The notes beneath the pieces are model-generated. The model had not been told where the DNA came from. It saw nothing but the letters and a program-made list of their open reading frames with translations, and ran no database searches. The position numbers and the translations under genes are program-made. DNA of 64,000 bases from an uncultured Myxococcales bacterium (lineage in GTDB: Bacteria; Myxococcota_A; Polyangia; Polyangiales; Polyangiaceae): the NCBI GenBank assembly GCA_937949945.1, contig CALFEQ010000154.1, forward strand, positions 62,001-126,000, written 5' to 3'. Shown here piece by piece: positions 34,705 through 43,915 of this stretch. How positions within the stretch are numbered: the stretch's first letter is position 1; each line of letters opens with the position of its first letter.

Positions 34705-35568
34705 TCAGCGGTCGCGACAGCAGAGGACGCCGCCGCCCTCGCTGGCGGCCTTCGTGACGTTGTTCAGCTCCTCGGTTCCCACGTCGCCGCATTGCCAGGT
34801 GTCCGGGAGCGCCACGCAGAGGTCGTTCGAGAATCGATCGAGCGGCGCGCAGGTCGTCGCGTCCGGTGTCGCGCCGACGTCCCCGCAGCCGAACAGATCG
34901 TTGTTGCCGACGCCGCACTGCGCGTCTCCGGGTCCGGCCTGTCGGATCGCGAAGAACGCGTTCTGGCCCGCGACGCCGGCGGCGGCGCAGCCTTGGCCCC
35001 CGGTCCGCTCCGCGACGGCTGCCGGCGACTCGCACACGTGCCAACCGACCTGACAGAGGTCGGCCGCGCTGCAGTCCTTCCCCGTCGGGTTCGTGCTGCC
35101 GTTACCGGACTTGCGCCCGCACGCCGGGCTCGCGCCGAGGCCGGGGACGGACCATCCGCCCGCGCACGCGGCGATGTCGGGGAACATGTCGAGCGACGCG
35201 AAGCCCTCGCGCGTACCGTCGGAGCATCCCACGTCGTTCATGCACACCCCACCGGAGCACACGAGGCTCACGCAGTCGCTCGAGATCGAGCAGGCGCGGC
35301 CGTTGGCGCACGGCGGGCAGGTCCCGCCTCCGCAGTCGACGTCGGTCTCGGCGCCGTCGCGGACACCGTTGGAGCAAGAGGGTGTCGTCGACGTGGGCGC
35401 GGGCGCTGCGCCGTCGTCATCTCCGGCCTCCGCCTCGGGCCCCCGCGTCCTTCGCGGAGCGTAGTCGATGCCCAGCCCGTCGTCCGACGGCGAGCACGCA
35501 GCGGAGAAGGCTCCGGCGGAGAGAACGGCAGCGATGACGAAGAGACACGCTCCGAGCCGAGGCTTCAC
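34705..35568 (-). CDS. Cys-rich lipoprotein downstream of DUF1552 gene
   Basis: Protein of about 287 residues starting at GTG 35568, two bases after the DUF1552 stop. Lipobox 'FSAAC', Pro/Thr/Glu linker, then the myxobacterial Cys motif 'CSNGVRDGAETDVDCGG' and a C-terminal domain with many Cys ('CGVGNNDLFGCGD'). The motif is frequent in surface lipoproteins of this phylum. Its role is unknown, but position makes it the last gene of the DUF1592-DUF1552 operon. The longest frame runs on upstream without coding sense, so the GTG start is used. Confidence 0.8.
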   Translation of the reverse strand: MKPRLGACLFVIAAVLSAGAFSAACSPSDDGLGIDYAPRRTRGPEAEAGDDDGAAPAPTSTTPSCSNGVRDGAETDVDCGGGTCPPCANGRACSISSDCVSLVCSGGVCMNDVGCSDGTREGFASLDMFPDIAACAGGWSVPGLGASPACGRKSGNGSTNPTGKDCSAADLCQVGWHVCESPAAVAERTGGQGCAAAGVAGQNAFFAIRQAGPGDAQCGVGNNDLFGCGDVGATPDATTCAPLDRFSNDLCVALPDTWQCGDVGTEELNNVTKAASEGGGVLCCRDR

Positions 35569-35570
35569 GG

Positions 35571-36920
35571 TCAAACGAGGATACCCGAGGGCTTGCCGGT
35601 GCTCTTGTACGGGCCTTCGCCGAGGCTCGTGACGTTCACGCCGTAGAGCTTCAAGAGGTCGACCCAGAGATCGGACATGTTGCGATTCTGCGCGAGGTCG
35701 GTCACCGCCGCCGGCGTCGGCGTGCCGTAGACCTCCTGCCCGAGCTTCATCTCGTTCGCGACGTTCTCGCTCGCGACGAGCAGCGGGACGTTCGCGGAGT
35801 TGTGCGTGCGTCCGTCGGACATGTTGCTGCCGAGGACGACGACGGTCTCCTTCAGGAGGTCCGCGGCCTTCAGGCCCGCGATGAGCTCGCCCCAGAGGGC
35901 GACCTGCACCTGGTTGATCTGGATGAGCGTGTTCCAGTTGTTGTGCGCCGAGTCGTGCTGCTCCGCGGCGACCGTCGAGGTCGGGCGGTTCGGCCCGATG
36001 CCGTCGTTGTACATGATGGTCGCCGCGCGGGTCAGATCGCACTGCATCGCGGCGATGATGATCTTCTGCATCGTCCGGAAGTTCCGGACGTACGCCTCGC
36101 CGCCGGTCTCTTCGGCCGGCCTCGCGCAGGTGGTCGCGTTCGCGGCGCTCGTGAGCTCGCCCTCGACCTCGCGGATGCTCTGCGCGTAGGCCTCGAGGCG
36201 GTGCTTGTCCGCGGAGGAGAGCGTGGCCTTGTGGTGGTTGTACTGATCGAGCACGCCGTCGAGGATGCTCTTGCGGCGCTCGAGGAGATACGCCGCCCGC
36301 GCGTTCGAGAGCTTGTCGCTCGAGCCGAAGACGCGCGTGAACATCTGCATGGGGTCGGTGATGTTCGAGATCGGGCTCGTCGCGTCGCGCCACGCGATCG
36401 AGTTCACGTAGTTGATCGAGCCGACGCGATCGTGCCCCTCGTCCCAGCTCGGCACGCGGCTGAAGCCGGCGTGCAGGCTGCGGATCGGCGCCGACGGGTG
36501 CGTGTCGGCGATGATCTGGTCGAGCGACTTGGCGCAGCGCTCGTAGTTGGGATCCGACGTCGGGTTGGGCGAATTGGTCGTGCCGACCGGCGTCGACGAC
36601 AGGAAGCCGGCCGTACCCGACCAGTGGACGTCGAAGTTGTTCACCGCGCGGAACCCGCGCATGACCGCGACGTAGGGGGCGACGCCGAGATCGGCGAGCG
36701 GCTTCAGCGCGCCGCCGCGGTTGCCCGAGTAGCCCCAGTCGCCGTTCGCTGCGTCCGGCATCGGCGCGCCGCTGCCGAAGAAGCAGCCGATGAAGCGCTT
36801 CTTCTTCGGCGTGAGCTGCGCGTGTGCGAGACGGATCGGGAGCGCGGACTCGAGGAGCGGGAGCGCGATGCACACGCCGACACCGCGGAGCACGTTGCGA
36901 CGAGAGAGGACCCTGCTCAT
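35571..36920 (-). CDS. DUF1552 exported protein
   Basis: Protein of 449 residues. The N-terminus 'MSRVLSRRNVLRGVGVCIALPLLESA' is a Tat-type signal. DUF1552 features: 'KKRFIGCFFGSGAPMPD', 'DIDVHWSG'-like 'NNFDVHWSGTAGFLS', 'RKSILDGVLDQ', 'TVVVLGSNMSDGRTHN'. Function unproven; the family is always paired with DUF1592-type proteins, and resembles the sulfatase fold of DUF1501. ATG 36920 shares ATGA with the stop of the upstream gene and follows GGAGGGG. Confidence 0.9.
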   Translation of the reverse strand: MSRVLSRRNVLRGVGVCIALPLLESALPIRLAHAQLTPKKKRFIGCFFGSGAPMPDAANGDWGYSGNRGGALKPLADLGVAPYVAVMRGFRAVNNFDVHWSGTAGFLSSTPVGTTNSPNPTSDPNYERCAKSLDQIIADTHPSAPIRSLHAGFSRVPSWDEGHDRVGSINYVNSIAWRDATSPISNITDPMQMFTRVFGSSDKLSNARAAYLLERRKSILDGVLDQYNHHKATLSSADKHRLEAYAQSIREVEGELTSAANATTCARPAEETGGEAYVRNFRTMQKIIIAAMQCDLTRAATIMYNDGIGPNRPTSTVAAEQHDSAHNNWNTLIQINQVQVALWGELIAGLKAADLLKETVVVLGSNMSDGRTHNSANVPLLVASENVANEMKLGQEVYGTPTPAAVTDLAQNRNMSDLWVDLLKLYGVNVTSLGEGPYKSTGKPSGILV

Positions 36921-38593
36921 TTCGCCCCTCCGTGATGCACCCTGCGGAACGCCTTGCTCGTGACGAGACGGAGGATCATCTGTCGGACGCTCGGCGGCCT
37001 TCCATCGATCGGATGTGACAGATACGTGAGGAGGTCCGCGTCGGCCTTCGACGCCGTCGCGTCGACGATCCGACGGGTCGAGTAGATGGTGAGCTTCTCG
37101 GCCGCGCAGCGCTCGTACTCGGGGAGCTCGGCGATCATGGCGTTGAGCTCCCGGAACGTGCGGAACGGCTTGCCGAGCAGGTGGCTCTCGGTCTCGACGG
37201 GCCTGCCGGTGTCGGCGTACGCGTTGCGGAGGCGCCCGTGCATGTCGAAGCCCTCGAGGCCGAGACCGATCGGATCCATGTACTCGTGGCAGCCGGCGCA
37301 CGCGGGCCCCGCGTTCCGGTGGGTCTCGAGGCGCTCCTTGACCGAAGCGGTCGCGGGGATCGAAGCCGTCACCTTCTGGATTTCCTCGAACAGCGAGGAG
37401 TCCGGCGGCGGGATCACCTTGCAGAGGAGGCGATCCTGCACGAGCCGCCCGCGGTGGATCGGGCTCGTCTTGAGCGGCGTCGCGCTCAGCGAGAGCCAGC
37501 TCCCCTGCTGGAGGATGCCGCCGCGCTCGGCGGTCTCGACGCGCGTGAGCTCGGACGGGAACTGGCCGACGAGGTTGTAGTGCGCGGCGAGCTCCTGGTT
37601 CAGATACGTGAAGCCGGGCTGCAGGATCGCCTTGGCGGGCAGCCCCTCCTTCACGATGTCCGCCATGACGCGCCAGCTCTCGTTCCACATCGTGTGCTCG
37701 AGCGTGCCCGGCTCGGTCGACTCGTACTCGCGGAAGTCGAACCACTGGCCCATGAAGCTCTGGACGAAGACGTCCGTCTTCGTGTCGAGCAGGCGCTCGA
37801 CCTGCGCGCGCAGCACGTCCGGATTCGTGAGCGTCCCGTCGACGGCCTTCGACCAGAGCTCGTCGTCGGGGATCGACGCGGTGAACATGAAGGAGATGCG
37901 GCTCGCGAGCTCGTAGGCGTCGAGATCGCGCTCGCCGGTGAAGTCCGGCGTGGGCGGCACCTCGATGCGCGTGACGAACTGCGGCGCGAGCAGGACGCTG
38001 CCGAGCGCCGCACGGACGCCGTCCGTGAAGATCTCCTTCGGATCGGTCAGCGCTTCCTGCGCGAGCGCGACACCATCGGCGTAGCGCCGCGCGAGCGACT
38101 CCGCCTCGGCGGGTGCGAGCGGACGCCCATATGCGCGCGTCGCGAACGGCTCGACGATCGACTTCGCGCATCCTTCCCACGCGAGCTGGTCTGCCGAGGT
38201 GACCTGGCAGGTCATCACCTTCGGCGAAGCGACGGCGCGGTCGAGGATGGCCTCGAGCGTCTCGGACAGATCACGGACGACCTTGGTGTCGAGGTTCATC
38301 CACGGCACCGCGTCGAAGCCCGAGAACTGCGTCGTCGCGGTCCATCCGGCCTGGAGCTCGCGGGGCAGCCTCTCGCCGATCAGGTCGGAGACCGCGTTGA
38401 GGTACTCGCGGTTCGAGAGGTTGCGCGTCATCGCCGGCCCGGCCGCGAGCGTCTCGGCGAGCTTCGCGGCCTCCGGATCGTCTTCGAACGTCCCGGGGTC
38501 GTCCTTCAGCAGCGAGTCGGAGGGGCCGTCGCATCCCACCGCGACGGCTGTCGCAAGACAAAGTACGAGCGCGACGTTCCCACTCCAGCCCAT
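36917..38593 (-). CDS. DUF1592/DUF1588/DUF1585 cytochrome-like lipoprotein
   Basis: Protein of 558 residues with lipobox 'AVGC' near 20. In order: DUF1587-like 'RNLSNREYLNAVSDLIG', DUF1595 'CAKSIVEPFATRAYGRPLAPAEA', DUF1592 'LASRISFMFTASIPDDEL' and 'FMGQWFDF', DUF1588 'SPIHRGRLVQDRLLC..IPPP' with 'RETHRNAGPACAGCHEYMDPIGLGLEGFD', and DUF1585 at the end. The CAGCH motif suggests one c-type heme. First gene of the operon with DUF1552 (4-base overlap) and a Cys-rich lipoprotein. A role in an outer-surface redox or degradation complex is inference. Confidence 0.9.
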   Translation of the reverse strand: MGWSGNVALVLCLATAVAVGCDGPSDSLLKDDPGTFEDDPEAAKLAETLAAGPAMTRNLSNREYLNAVSDLIGERLPRELQAGWTATTQFSGFDAVPWMNLDTKVVRDLSETLEAILDRAVASPKVMTCQVTSADQLAWEGCAKSIVEPFATRAYGRPLAPAEAESLARRYADGVALAQEALTDPKEIFTDGVRAALGSVLLAPQFVTRIEVPPTPDFTGERDLDAYELASRISFMFTASIPDDELWSKAVDGTLTNPDVLRAQVERLLDTKTDVFVQSFMGQWFDFREYESTEPGTLEHTMWNESWRVMADIVKEGLPAKAILQPGFTYLNQELAAHYNLVGQFPSELTRVETAERGGILQQGSWLSLSATPLKTSPIHRGRLVQDRLLCKVIPPPDSSLFEEIQKVTASIPATASVKERLETHRNAGPACAGCHEYMDPIGLGLEGFDMHGRLRNAYADTGRPVETESHLLGKPFRTFRELNAMIAELPEYERCAAEKLTIYSTRRIVDATASKADADLLTYLSHPIDGRPPSVRQMILRLVTSKAFRRVHHGGAK

Positions 38594-38742
38594 GACGCGC
38601 CGTCACCGCAAGCCGCGTGCCCGCGATCTGCACGCGTGCATGCCGTGAATTTCCCATGCCGGCGACCGACCTGGTCCATCGGTGCACCAGGCGCTCCGGG
38701 CTTCGCCGATCCGCTCCTGATGCGCAAGATCTCGCGCAACCG

Positions 38743-39927
38743 TCAGGCGACGCGGGCGTTCCAGTCGATACGGTACCCGTAGTCGCGGGACTGCGCGGAC
38801 GCACCGAGGCGAAGGAAGAACGGGAGGAGGCGGTCGCGGAAGAACGTGGCGACCGGGCCGCTGACCGCCTTGCCGCTCCCGTTCCTGCGCGCCTGCCGCG
38901 CGATGGCGTCGACCCGTGGGCGACGCGCGCGCTCGAACACCTCGAAGACGCGCGACGGATCGTCCACGTCGCGGATGCACTGCGCGAGGACGAGCGCGTC
39001 TTCCATCGCCATCGACGCGCCTTGGCCGGCGCTGGGGGACATCGCGTGCGCCGCGTCACCGAGCAGGCCGATGCGGCCATGCGACCAACGCGGCACGCCG
39101 ACGAGGTCGTGGATGGGCCACGGCCCGAGGATCTCCGGCGTCGCGCGCAGGACGTCGCCGATCCAGCTCGGATCGTCTCGATGGAGCGCGAGGAGCCGCT
39201 CGCGCGTCGTCATGGCCTCTTCGCTCGGCTCGGGCGGCGGCCCGTTGTGGAACCACCAGAGCTCGCCCGACGGCGTCGGGAAGATCCCGAAGAATGCCCT
39301 CCGCCCGAAGACCATGGCGTTCACGCCCGGAGGCACCGGCACGTCGACGCCCGATGCGAAACCACCGAAGTCGAGCAGACCGGAGAACGCCGGCTCCGCG
39401 GCCTCGGGCACGACGAGGGAACGCACCCGCGAGCGGAGCCCGTCGCAGCCGACGAGCAGGTCGCCCTCGACGGTGCTGCCGTCGGCGAAGCGAGCCACGA
39501 CGACGTCCGGTCGAGATCGATCGACGTCGACGAGGCGCTTGCCGAAGCGCAGATCGACGCCGCGCCGCGCCGCCTCCTCGGCGAGGACGACGTGCAAATC
39601 GGCGCGCCGGATCATCGTCAGCGGCCAGCCGAAGTCCTCGCCATCGCGACGGCGATCGATCGAGCCGATGGTCTCGCCCTTCCGGTTCGAGAACGCGAAT
39701 GCGTGGCACGGGAACCCGCGCGCGAGGACCGCGTCCGCGACGCCGAGCTCCGCGAGGACGTTCATCCCGTTCGGGGCCACGCCCAAGAACGCGCCCTCGG
39801 CCAGCGCCGGAGCGTCTCGCCGCTCGGCGAGCACGACCTCCACACCGAGCCGGCACAAGGCGATCCCGAGCACGGGCCCGCCGATGCCGGCGCCGACGAT
39901 CACGACCCTGCGTATCGCTCGTCCCAT
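38743..39927 (-). CDS. FAD-dependent aromatic-type monooxygenase
   Basis: Soluble flavoprotein of 394 residues. GxGxxG FAD motif 'VVIVGAGIGGPVLGIAL' at 8-24, 'DLLVGCDGLRSRVR' (the DG motif) at about 160, and 'GRIGLLGDAAHAMSPSAGQGASMAMEDAL' (GD motif) at about 285, the group A hydroxylase pattern (salicylate or hydroxybenzoate hydroxylase, TetX-like). Substrate unknown. GAGGAGG precedes the ATG. Divergent from a LysR regulator across 83 bases, so it is the probable target of that regulator. Confidence 0.9.
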   Translation of the reverse strand: MGRAIRRVVIVGAGIGGPVLGIALCRLGVEVVLAERRDAPALAEGAFLGVAPNGMNVLAELGVADAVLARGFPCHAFAFSNRKGETIGSIDRRRDGEDFGWPLTMIRRADLHVVLAEEAARRGVDLRFGKRLVDVDRSRPDVVVARFADGSTVEGDLLVGCDGLRSRVRSLVVPEAAEPAFSGLLDFGGFASGVDVPVPPGVNAMVFGRRAFFGIFPTPSGELWWFHNGPPPEPSEEAMTTRERLLALHRDDPSWIGDVLRATPEILGPWPIHDLVGVPRWSHGRIGLLGDAAHAMSPSAGQGASMAMEDALVLAQCIRDVDDPSRVFEVFERARRPRVDAIARQARRNGSGKAVSGPVATFFRDRLLPFFLRLGASAQSRDYGYRIDWNARVA

Positions 39928-39981
39928 CGCACGACCTCCTCGTGCGGAGAACGTAGCGACGGAAACATGTCACCACCATTT

Positions 39982-39993
39982 ATGATTCGTCAT
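39982..39993. promoter_or_regulatory. Possible LysR binding site
   Basis: ATGATTCGTCAT is a short dyad (ATGA-N4-TCAT) in the middle of the 83-base region between the monooxygenase and LysR genes, in a locally AT-richer stretch. Position fits autoregulation and control of the divergent gene. Confidence 0.35.
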
Positions 39994-40010
39994 GTCATCA
40001 TTCACGTACG

Positions 40011-40964
40011 GTGAACTTCTCCAACGTCGACCTCAACCTCCTCTGGGTGCTGCACGTCCTGCTCGAGGAGAAGAGCGTCGTGCGCGCCGCGAAGAGGCTT
40101 CACGTGACGCCGCCGGCGGTGAGCAACGCGCTCGGCCGCCTTCGCTCGCTGCTCGGCGATCCGATCTTCGTGAGGAGCGGACGCGGGCTCGTGCCGACGC
40201 CCCGGGCCGTCGCGCTCGCGCCGCGACTCGCTCGAGTCATGGAGAGCCTGCAGGTCTCGGTGTGGGGCGACGCCGCGTTCTCGCCGGAGGCGACGACGCG
40301 CACGTTCACCGTCGCGTGCTCCGACGCCGATCAGATCAGCAGCGTCCCGCGCATCGCCGAGCGCTTCGAGCGCGCGATGCCGCGGGCGCGGCTGCGCGTC
40401 GTGAGCATCGATCAGCTCGAGGCCACGGACGGCCTCGCCCGCGGAGACATCGACGTCGTGTTCACGCCCGAGCAGGCGCTCGGACCGGACCTCCACGCGA
40501 CGGATCTCTACGAGGACGAAGCCGTGCTCGTCGTGCGGCGCGATCACCCGCGCGTGCGCGGGCGCCGCTTGTCGCGCGAGGGCTTCAACGCGCTCCGGCA
40601 CGTCGACGTATGGCTCGCCCTCGGGCGCGCGGGCGCGGGCAACCGCATGGCCGAGACGTTCTTCGAAGCCCACGGCCTCCGCCGCGACGTCGCGCTCGTC
40701 GTCCCGAGCTTCTCCGCCGCCGTCGCGGTCGCGGCGTCGAGCGATCTCGCCGCCGGCGTTCCACGACGCTTCGGCGAGTGGGCCGCGGCCGCGCTGCCGC
40801 TGCGAATCCTCGCGATTCCCGCGCCGCCGATGCGCTTCTGCATGAGGCTCGCCTGGCACGAGCGCACCCACGCGGACGCGAGCTGCCGCTTCTTCCGCGG
40901 GCTCGTGCTCGACGCGCTGCGCGAGCCGAGGCGCCGGTCGCGCTCGGCGAAGACCTCGCGCTGA
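40011..40964 (+). CDS. LysR-family transcriptional regulator
   Basis: Protein of 317 residues. Winged helix-turn-helix at 1-65 ('DLNLLWVLHVLLEEKSVVRAAKRLHVTPPAVSNALGRLRSLL'), followed by a periplasmic-binding-type effector domain ('FTVACSDADQISSVPRIAERF', 'GDIDVVFTPEQ'). Close in style to NodD/SyrM/LeuO-like members. Start codon is GTG 40011, without a good ribosome site. Likely controls the divergent FAD monooxygenase and perhaps the downstream dehydrogenase. The C-terminal end is rich in Arg. Confidence 0.92.
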   Translation: MNFSNVDLNLLWVLHVLLEEKSVVRAAKRLHVTPPAVSNALGRLRSLLGDPIFVRSGRGLVPTPRAVALAPRLARVMESLQVSVWGDAAFSPEATTRTFTVACSDADQISSVPRIAERFERAMPRARLRVVSIDQLEATDGLARGDIDVVFTPEQALGPDLHATDLYEDEAVLVVRRDHPRVRGRRLSREGFNALRHVDVWLALGRAGAGNRMAETFFEAHGLRRDVALVVPSFSAAVAVAASSDLAAGVPRRFGEWAAAALPLRILAIPAPPMRFCMRLAWHERTHADASCRFFRGLVLDALREPRRRSRSAKTSR

Positions 40965-41138
40965 GCGATGACGCGGCGAGCGGCCTGCCGGGTGGTCAGG
41001 AGCGTGCTCGTGGAGCCCCGCAAAGCCGCATCCCGCCGCCAGATGCCGAAAAAAAAAAGCACGAGAGAGGTCGACGCCGGCCCAGAATGTGGAAACATCC
41101 GGCCAGGCACCAACCTCGAGCCACGCGAGCACGTCATC

Positions 41139-42647
41139 ATGTCCGACAGCCTTCCCACGATTGGCCACTGGATCGACGGCAAGACCGTCCTCGGATCGCA
41201 GCGCTCTCAGGAGGTCTTCAACCCGGCCTTGGGCGTAGCGGAGAAGCGCGTCTTGCTCGCCGACAAGGCGACCGTCCAGGAGGCGATCGCGTCGGCGCAG
41301 AAGGCGTACCCCGCATGGCGCGCGACGCCACCTCTCAAGCGCGCTCGCGTGATGAGCAAGCTCAAGGAGCTGCTCGAGAAGAACGCCGAGCACATCGTCT
41401 CGCTCCTCGTCGCCGAGCACGGAAAGGTCGCGGCCGACGCAATGGGCGAGGTCCAGCGCGGCATCGAGAACGTCGAGTATGCGTCGTACGCGACGGAGCT
41501 CCTGAAGGGCGAGCACAGCCGGAACGTCGGTCCGGGCATCGACTCGTGGAGCGAGTTCCAGCCGCTCGGTGTCGTCGCGGGCATCACGCCGTTCAACTTC
41601 CCCGCGATGGTGCCGCTCTGGATGTGGCCGATGGCCGTCGTGTGCGGAAACACGTTCGTGCTCAAGCCGTCGGAGAAGGATCCGTCGGCCGCCGTCTTCG
41701 TCACGCAGCTCGCGATGGAGGCGGGCCTTCCGCCGGGCGTGCTCAACCTCGTCAACGGTGACAAGGAGGCCGTCGACGCGCTCATCGAAGACCCGCGCGT
41801 CCAGGCGATCAGCTTCGTCGGCTCGACGCCGATCGCCGAGTACATCTACACGCGCGGCTGCGCGACCGGTAAGCGCGTCCAGGCGCTCGGCGGCGCCAAG
41901 AACCACGCCGTCGTCATGCCGGACGCCGACATCCCCAATGCCGTCAACGCGCTCATGGGCGCGGCGTTCGGATCGTGCGGCGAGCGCTGCATGGCGATCC
42001 CGATCGTCGTCGCCGTCGGCGACGCGACGGCCGATGCCGTCGTCGAGGGCCTGAAGGAGCAGATCGCGAAGATGAAGGTCGGGCCGGGCACCGACCCGCG
42101 CAACGACATGGGCCCGCTCGTCACGAAGCAGCACCTCGAGAAGGTGCGCGGCTACGTCGAGCAGGGCGTGAAGGAAGGCGCGACGCTCGTCGTCGACGGC
42201 AGGAACGTGAAGGTGCCGGGCTACGAGAACGGCTTCTTCCTCGGCGCCTGCCTCTTCGATCACGTCAAGCCGGAGATGGTCATCTACCGCGAGGAGATCT
42301 TCGGCCCCGTGCTGGGCGTCGTCCGCGTCAAATCGCTCGACGAAGCCATGCGCCTCATCGACGCGCACGAGTTCGGCAACGGCACGTGCATCTTCACGCG
42401 CGACGGCGAAGCCGCGCGTTACTTCTCCGATCACATCCAGGTCGGCATGGTCGGCGTGAACGTGCCGCTGCCCGTCCCAGTCGCCTATCACTCGTTCGGC
42501 GGGTGGAAGCGGTCGCTCTTCGGCGACCTCCATGCGTACGGCCCGGACTCGGTGCGCTTCTACACGAAGCGCAAGACGATCACGCAGCGCTGGCCGTCGG
42601 CGGGCGTCCGCGAGGGAGCGGTCTTCTCCTTCCCGTCCACGAGGTAG
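41139..42647 (+). CDS. mmsA: Methylmalonate-semialdehyde dehydrogenase (CoA-acylating)
   Basis: Cytoplasmic enzyme of 502 residues that converts methylmalonate or malonate semialdehyde with CoA and NAD to propionyl- or acetyl-CoA, in valine and inositol breakdown. Seen: 'ITPFNFPAMVPLWMWPMAV', 'FVGSTPIAEYIY', catalytic Cys284 in 'FGSCGERCMAI', and the C-terminal 'GWKRSLFGD' and 'GPDSVRFYTKRKTIT' that mark the MMSDH branch rather than other aldehyde dehydrogenases. ATG 41139 is chosen since the MMSDH N-terminus 'TIGHWIDGK' starts just after. No other valine genes adjoin it. Confidence 0.95.
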   Translation: MSDSLPTIGHWIDGKTVLGSQRSQEVFNPALGVAEKRVLLADKATVQEAIASAQKAYPAWRATPPLKRARVMSKLKELLEKNAEHIVSLLVAEHGKVAADAMGEVQRGIENVEYASYATELLKGEHSRNVGPGIDSWSEFQPLGVVAGITPFNFPAMVPLWMWPMAVVCGNTFVLKPSEKDPSAAVFVTQLAMEAGLPPGVLNLVNGDKEAVDALIEDPRVQAISFVGSTPIAEYIYTRGCATGKRVQALGGAKNHAVVMPDADIPNAVNALMGAAFGSCGERCMAIPIVVAVGDATADAVVEGLKEQIAKMKVGPGTDPRNDMGPLVTKQHLEKVRGYVEQGVKEGATLVVDGRNVKVPGYENGFFLGACLFDHVKPEMVIYREEIFGPVLGVVRVKSLDEAMRLIDAHEFGNGTCIFTRDGEAARYFSDHIQVGMVGVNVPLPVPVAYHSFGGWKRSLFGDLHAYGPDSVRFYTKRKTITQRWPSAGVREGAVFSFPSTR

Positions 42648-42691
42648 GGGCGGAGCTGGCCTCGAGCGAGCTCGTCGGTCATCCTTGCGGC

Positions 42692-43900
42692 ATGCGTCGG
42701 CGCACGATCGCCGCTCTGACCTTTGCTTCTGCCGCTCTCGTCGCGTGCACGTCACTGAAGATCGCGTCGATCTCCGGTGACGACGCCGGCCAAGGCGAAG
42801 CTCCTCCGGGCGAGCACGAGGGCGACGACGACGGGGGCGCGAGAGGCTCCGACGCCGACACGCCGAAGCACGACGCGGGACCGAATGCTCCCTTCGGGCG
42901 CCCTTGCACCGAAGCGGAGTGTCCTCCCGAGACCGTCGCCGACGGGCTGCACGGCCCGGTCGCTCTCGCGGTCAACGCCAACCACGTCTTCTGGATCGAG
43001 GTCGGCACCAGCATCCCGAACGCGCACGGCTACGGACAGCTCATTCGGTTGCCGAAGGGTGTCTCCTGCTCCGATCGGAGCTGCTTCGAGGTCGTCCATC
43101 CGGCCATCATCCCCGGCGAGCTCGAGGGCCGGTACATCTACGACACGCACCTCGCGCTCGGCCCTCTCGACCTCTGCTACACGCAGTCGTTCAACGCCTC
43201 GCCTGCGCACGAAATCGGGTGCTTCTCGCTCGAGACGCTGAAGCGTCGTTCGCTCGCCAACAGCACGGGAGCAGCCGTCGCGCTCTGGGTCGGCGCGACC
43301 GAAGCGCGCTGGGCGATCGGAGCGATGGGCGACAGGAAGGGCGAGATCCGCGGGCGACCGCTCGATGGAGGCGCGGTGGCGACCATCGTCCCGGACCTGG
43401 CCGATCCCACCTCGGTGACGAGCGCCGGAAGCGACCTCTTCTGGACGGAGCGCGCCGTACCGAACGCCCCCACCGGGCGCGTCTCCGTGCTCCGGCAGGA
43501 CGGCGGGATCTCCGTGCTCGCCGACAATCGCATGGGGCCGATCGCGGCGAAGGTCTACGGGCCTCACCTCTATTGGCTCGAGTACGCGTCTCGCCTCGTC
43601 ATGCGGGTCCGCATCGACGGGACGGGAGCGCCCGAGCAGATCGCGACGACGGACCCGCACCCGTTCGCCCTCGTCGTCGACGCCAGCGGCGTCTACTGGG
43701 CGAGCGCGGGCGCAGCCGAGACCGGGTCCGAGGGCTCGGTCGCGCACGCGCCGCACGCTCCCGGCGGACCGACGACGACGATGATGTCGAGCGTGCGCAA
43801 CATCTACGACCTCGCCGCGGACGACGAGCACATCTACGTCTCCGCCATCGGTGCACGGCTCGGCCAAGGAAAGATCCTGCGGATGCGCAAGGTCCCCTGA
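42692..43900 (+). CDS. Lipoprotein with beta-propeller-like repeats
   Basis: Protein of 402 residues, lipobox 'LVAC' at about 19, an acidic Gly/Asp linker to about 70, then repeats of a hydrophobic strand plus 'FW/YW' ('NHVFWIEVG', 'SDLFWTERA', 'PHLYWLEYA', 'SGVYWASAG', 'EHIYVSAIG'). This six-bladed-like pattern is common in myxobacterial lipoproteins and resembles low-density-lipoprotein-receptor YWTD propellers. Function unknown. No Shine-Dalgarno near ATG 42692. Confidence 0.82.
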   Translation: MRRRTIAALTFASAALVACTSLKIASISGDDAGQGEAPPGEHEGDDDGGARGSDADTPKHDAGPNAPFGRPCTEAECPPETVADGLHGPVALAVNANHVFWIEVGTSIPNAHGYGQLIRLPKGVSCSDRSCFEVVHPAIIPGELEGRYIYDTHLALGPLDLCYTQSFNASPAHEIGCFSLETLKRRSLANSTGAAVALWVGATEARWAIGAMGDRKGEIRGRPLDGGAVATIVPDLADPTSVTSAGSDLFWTERAVPNAPTGRVSVLRQDGGISVLADNRMGPIAAKVYGPHLYWLEYASRLVMRVRIDGTGAPEQIATTDPHPFALVVDASGVYWASAGAAETGSEGSVAHAPHAPGGPTTTMMSSVRNIYDLAADDEHIYVSAIGARLGQGKILRMRKVP

Positions 43901-43915
43901 CCCGCCGCGAGCCGC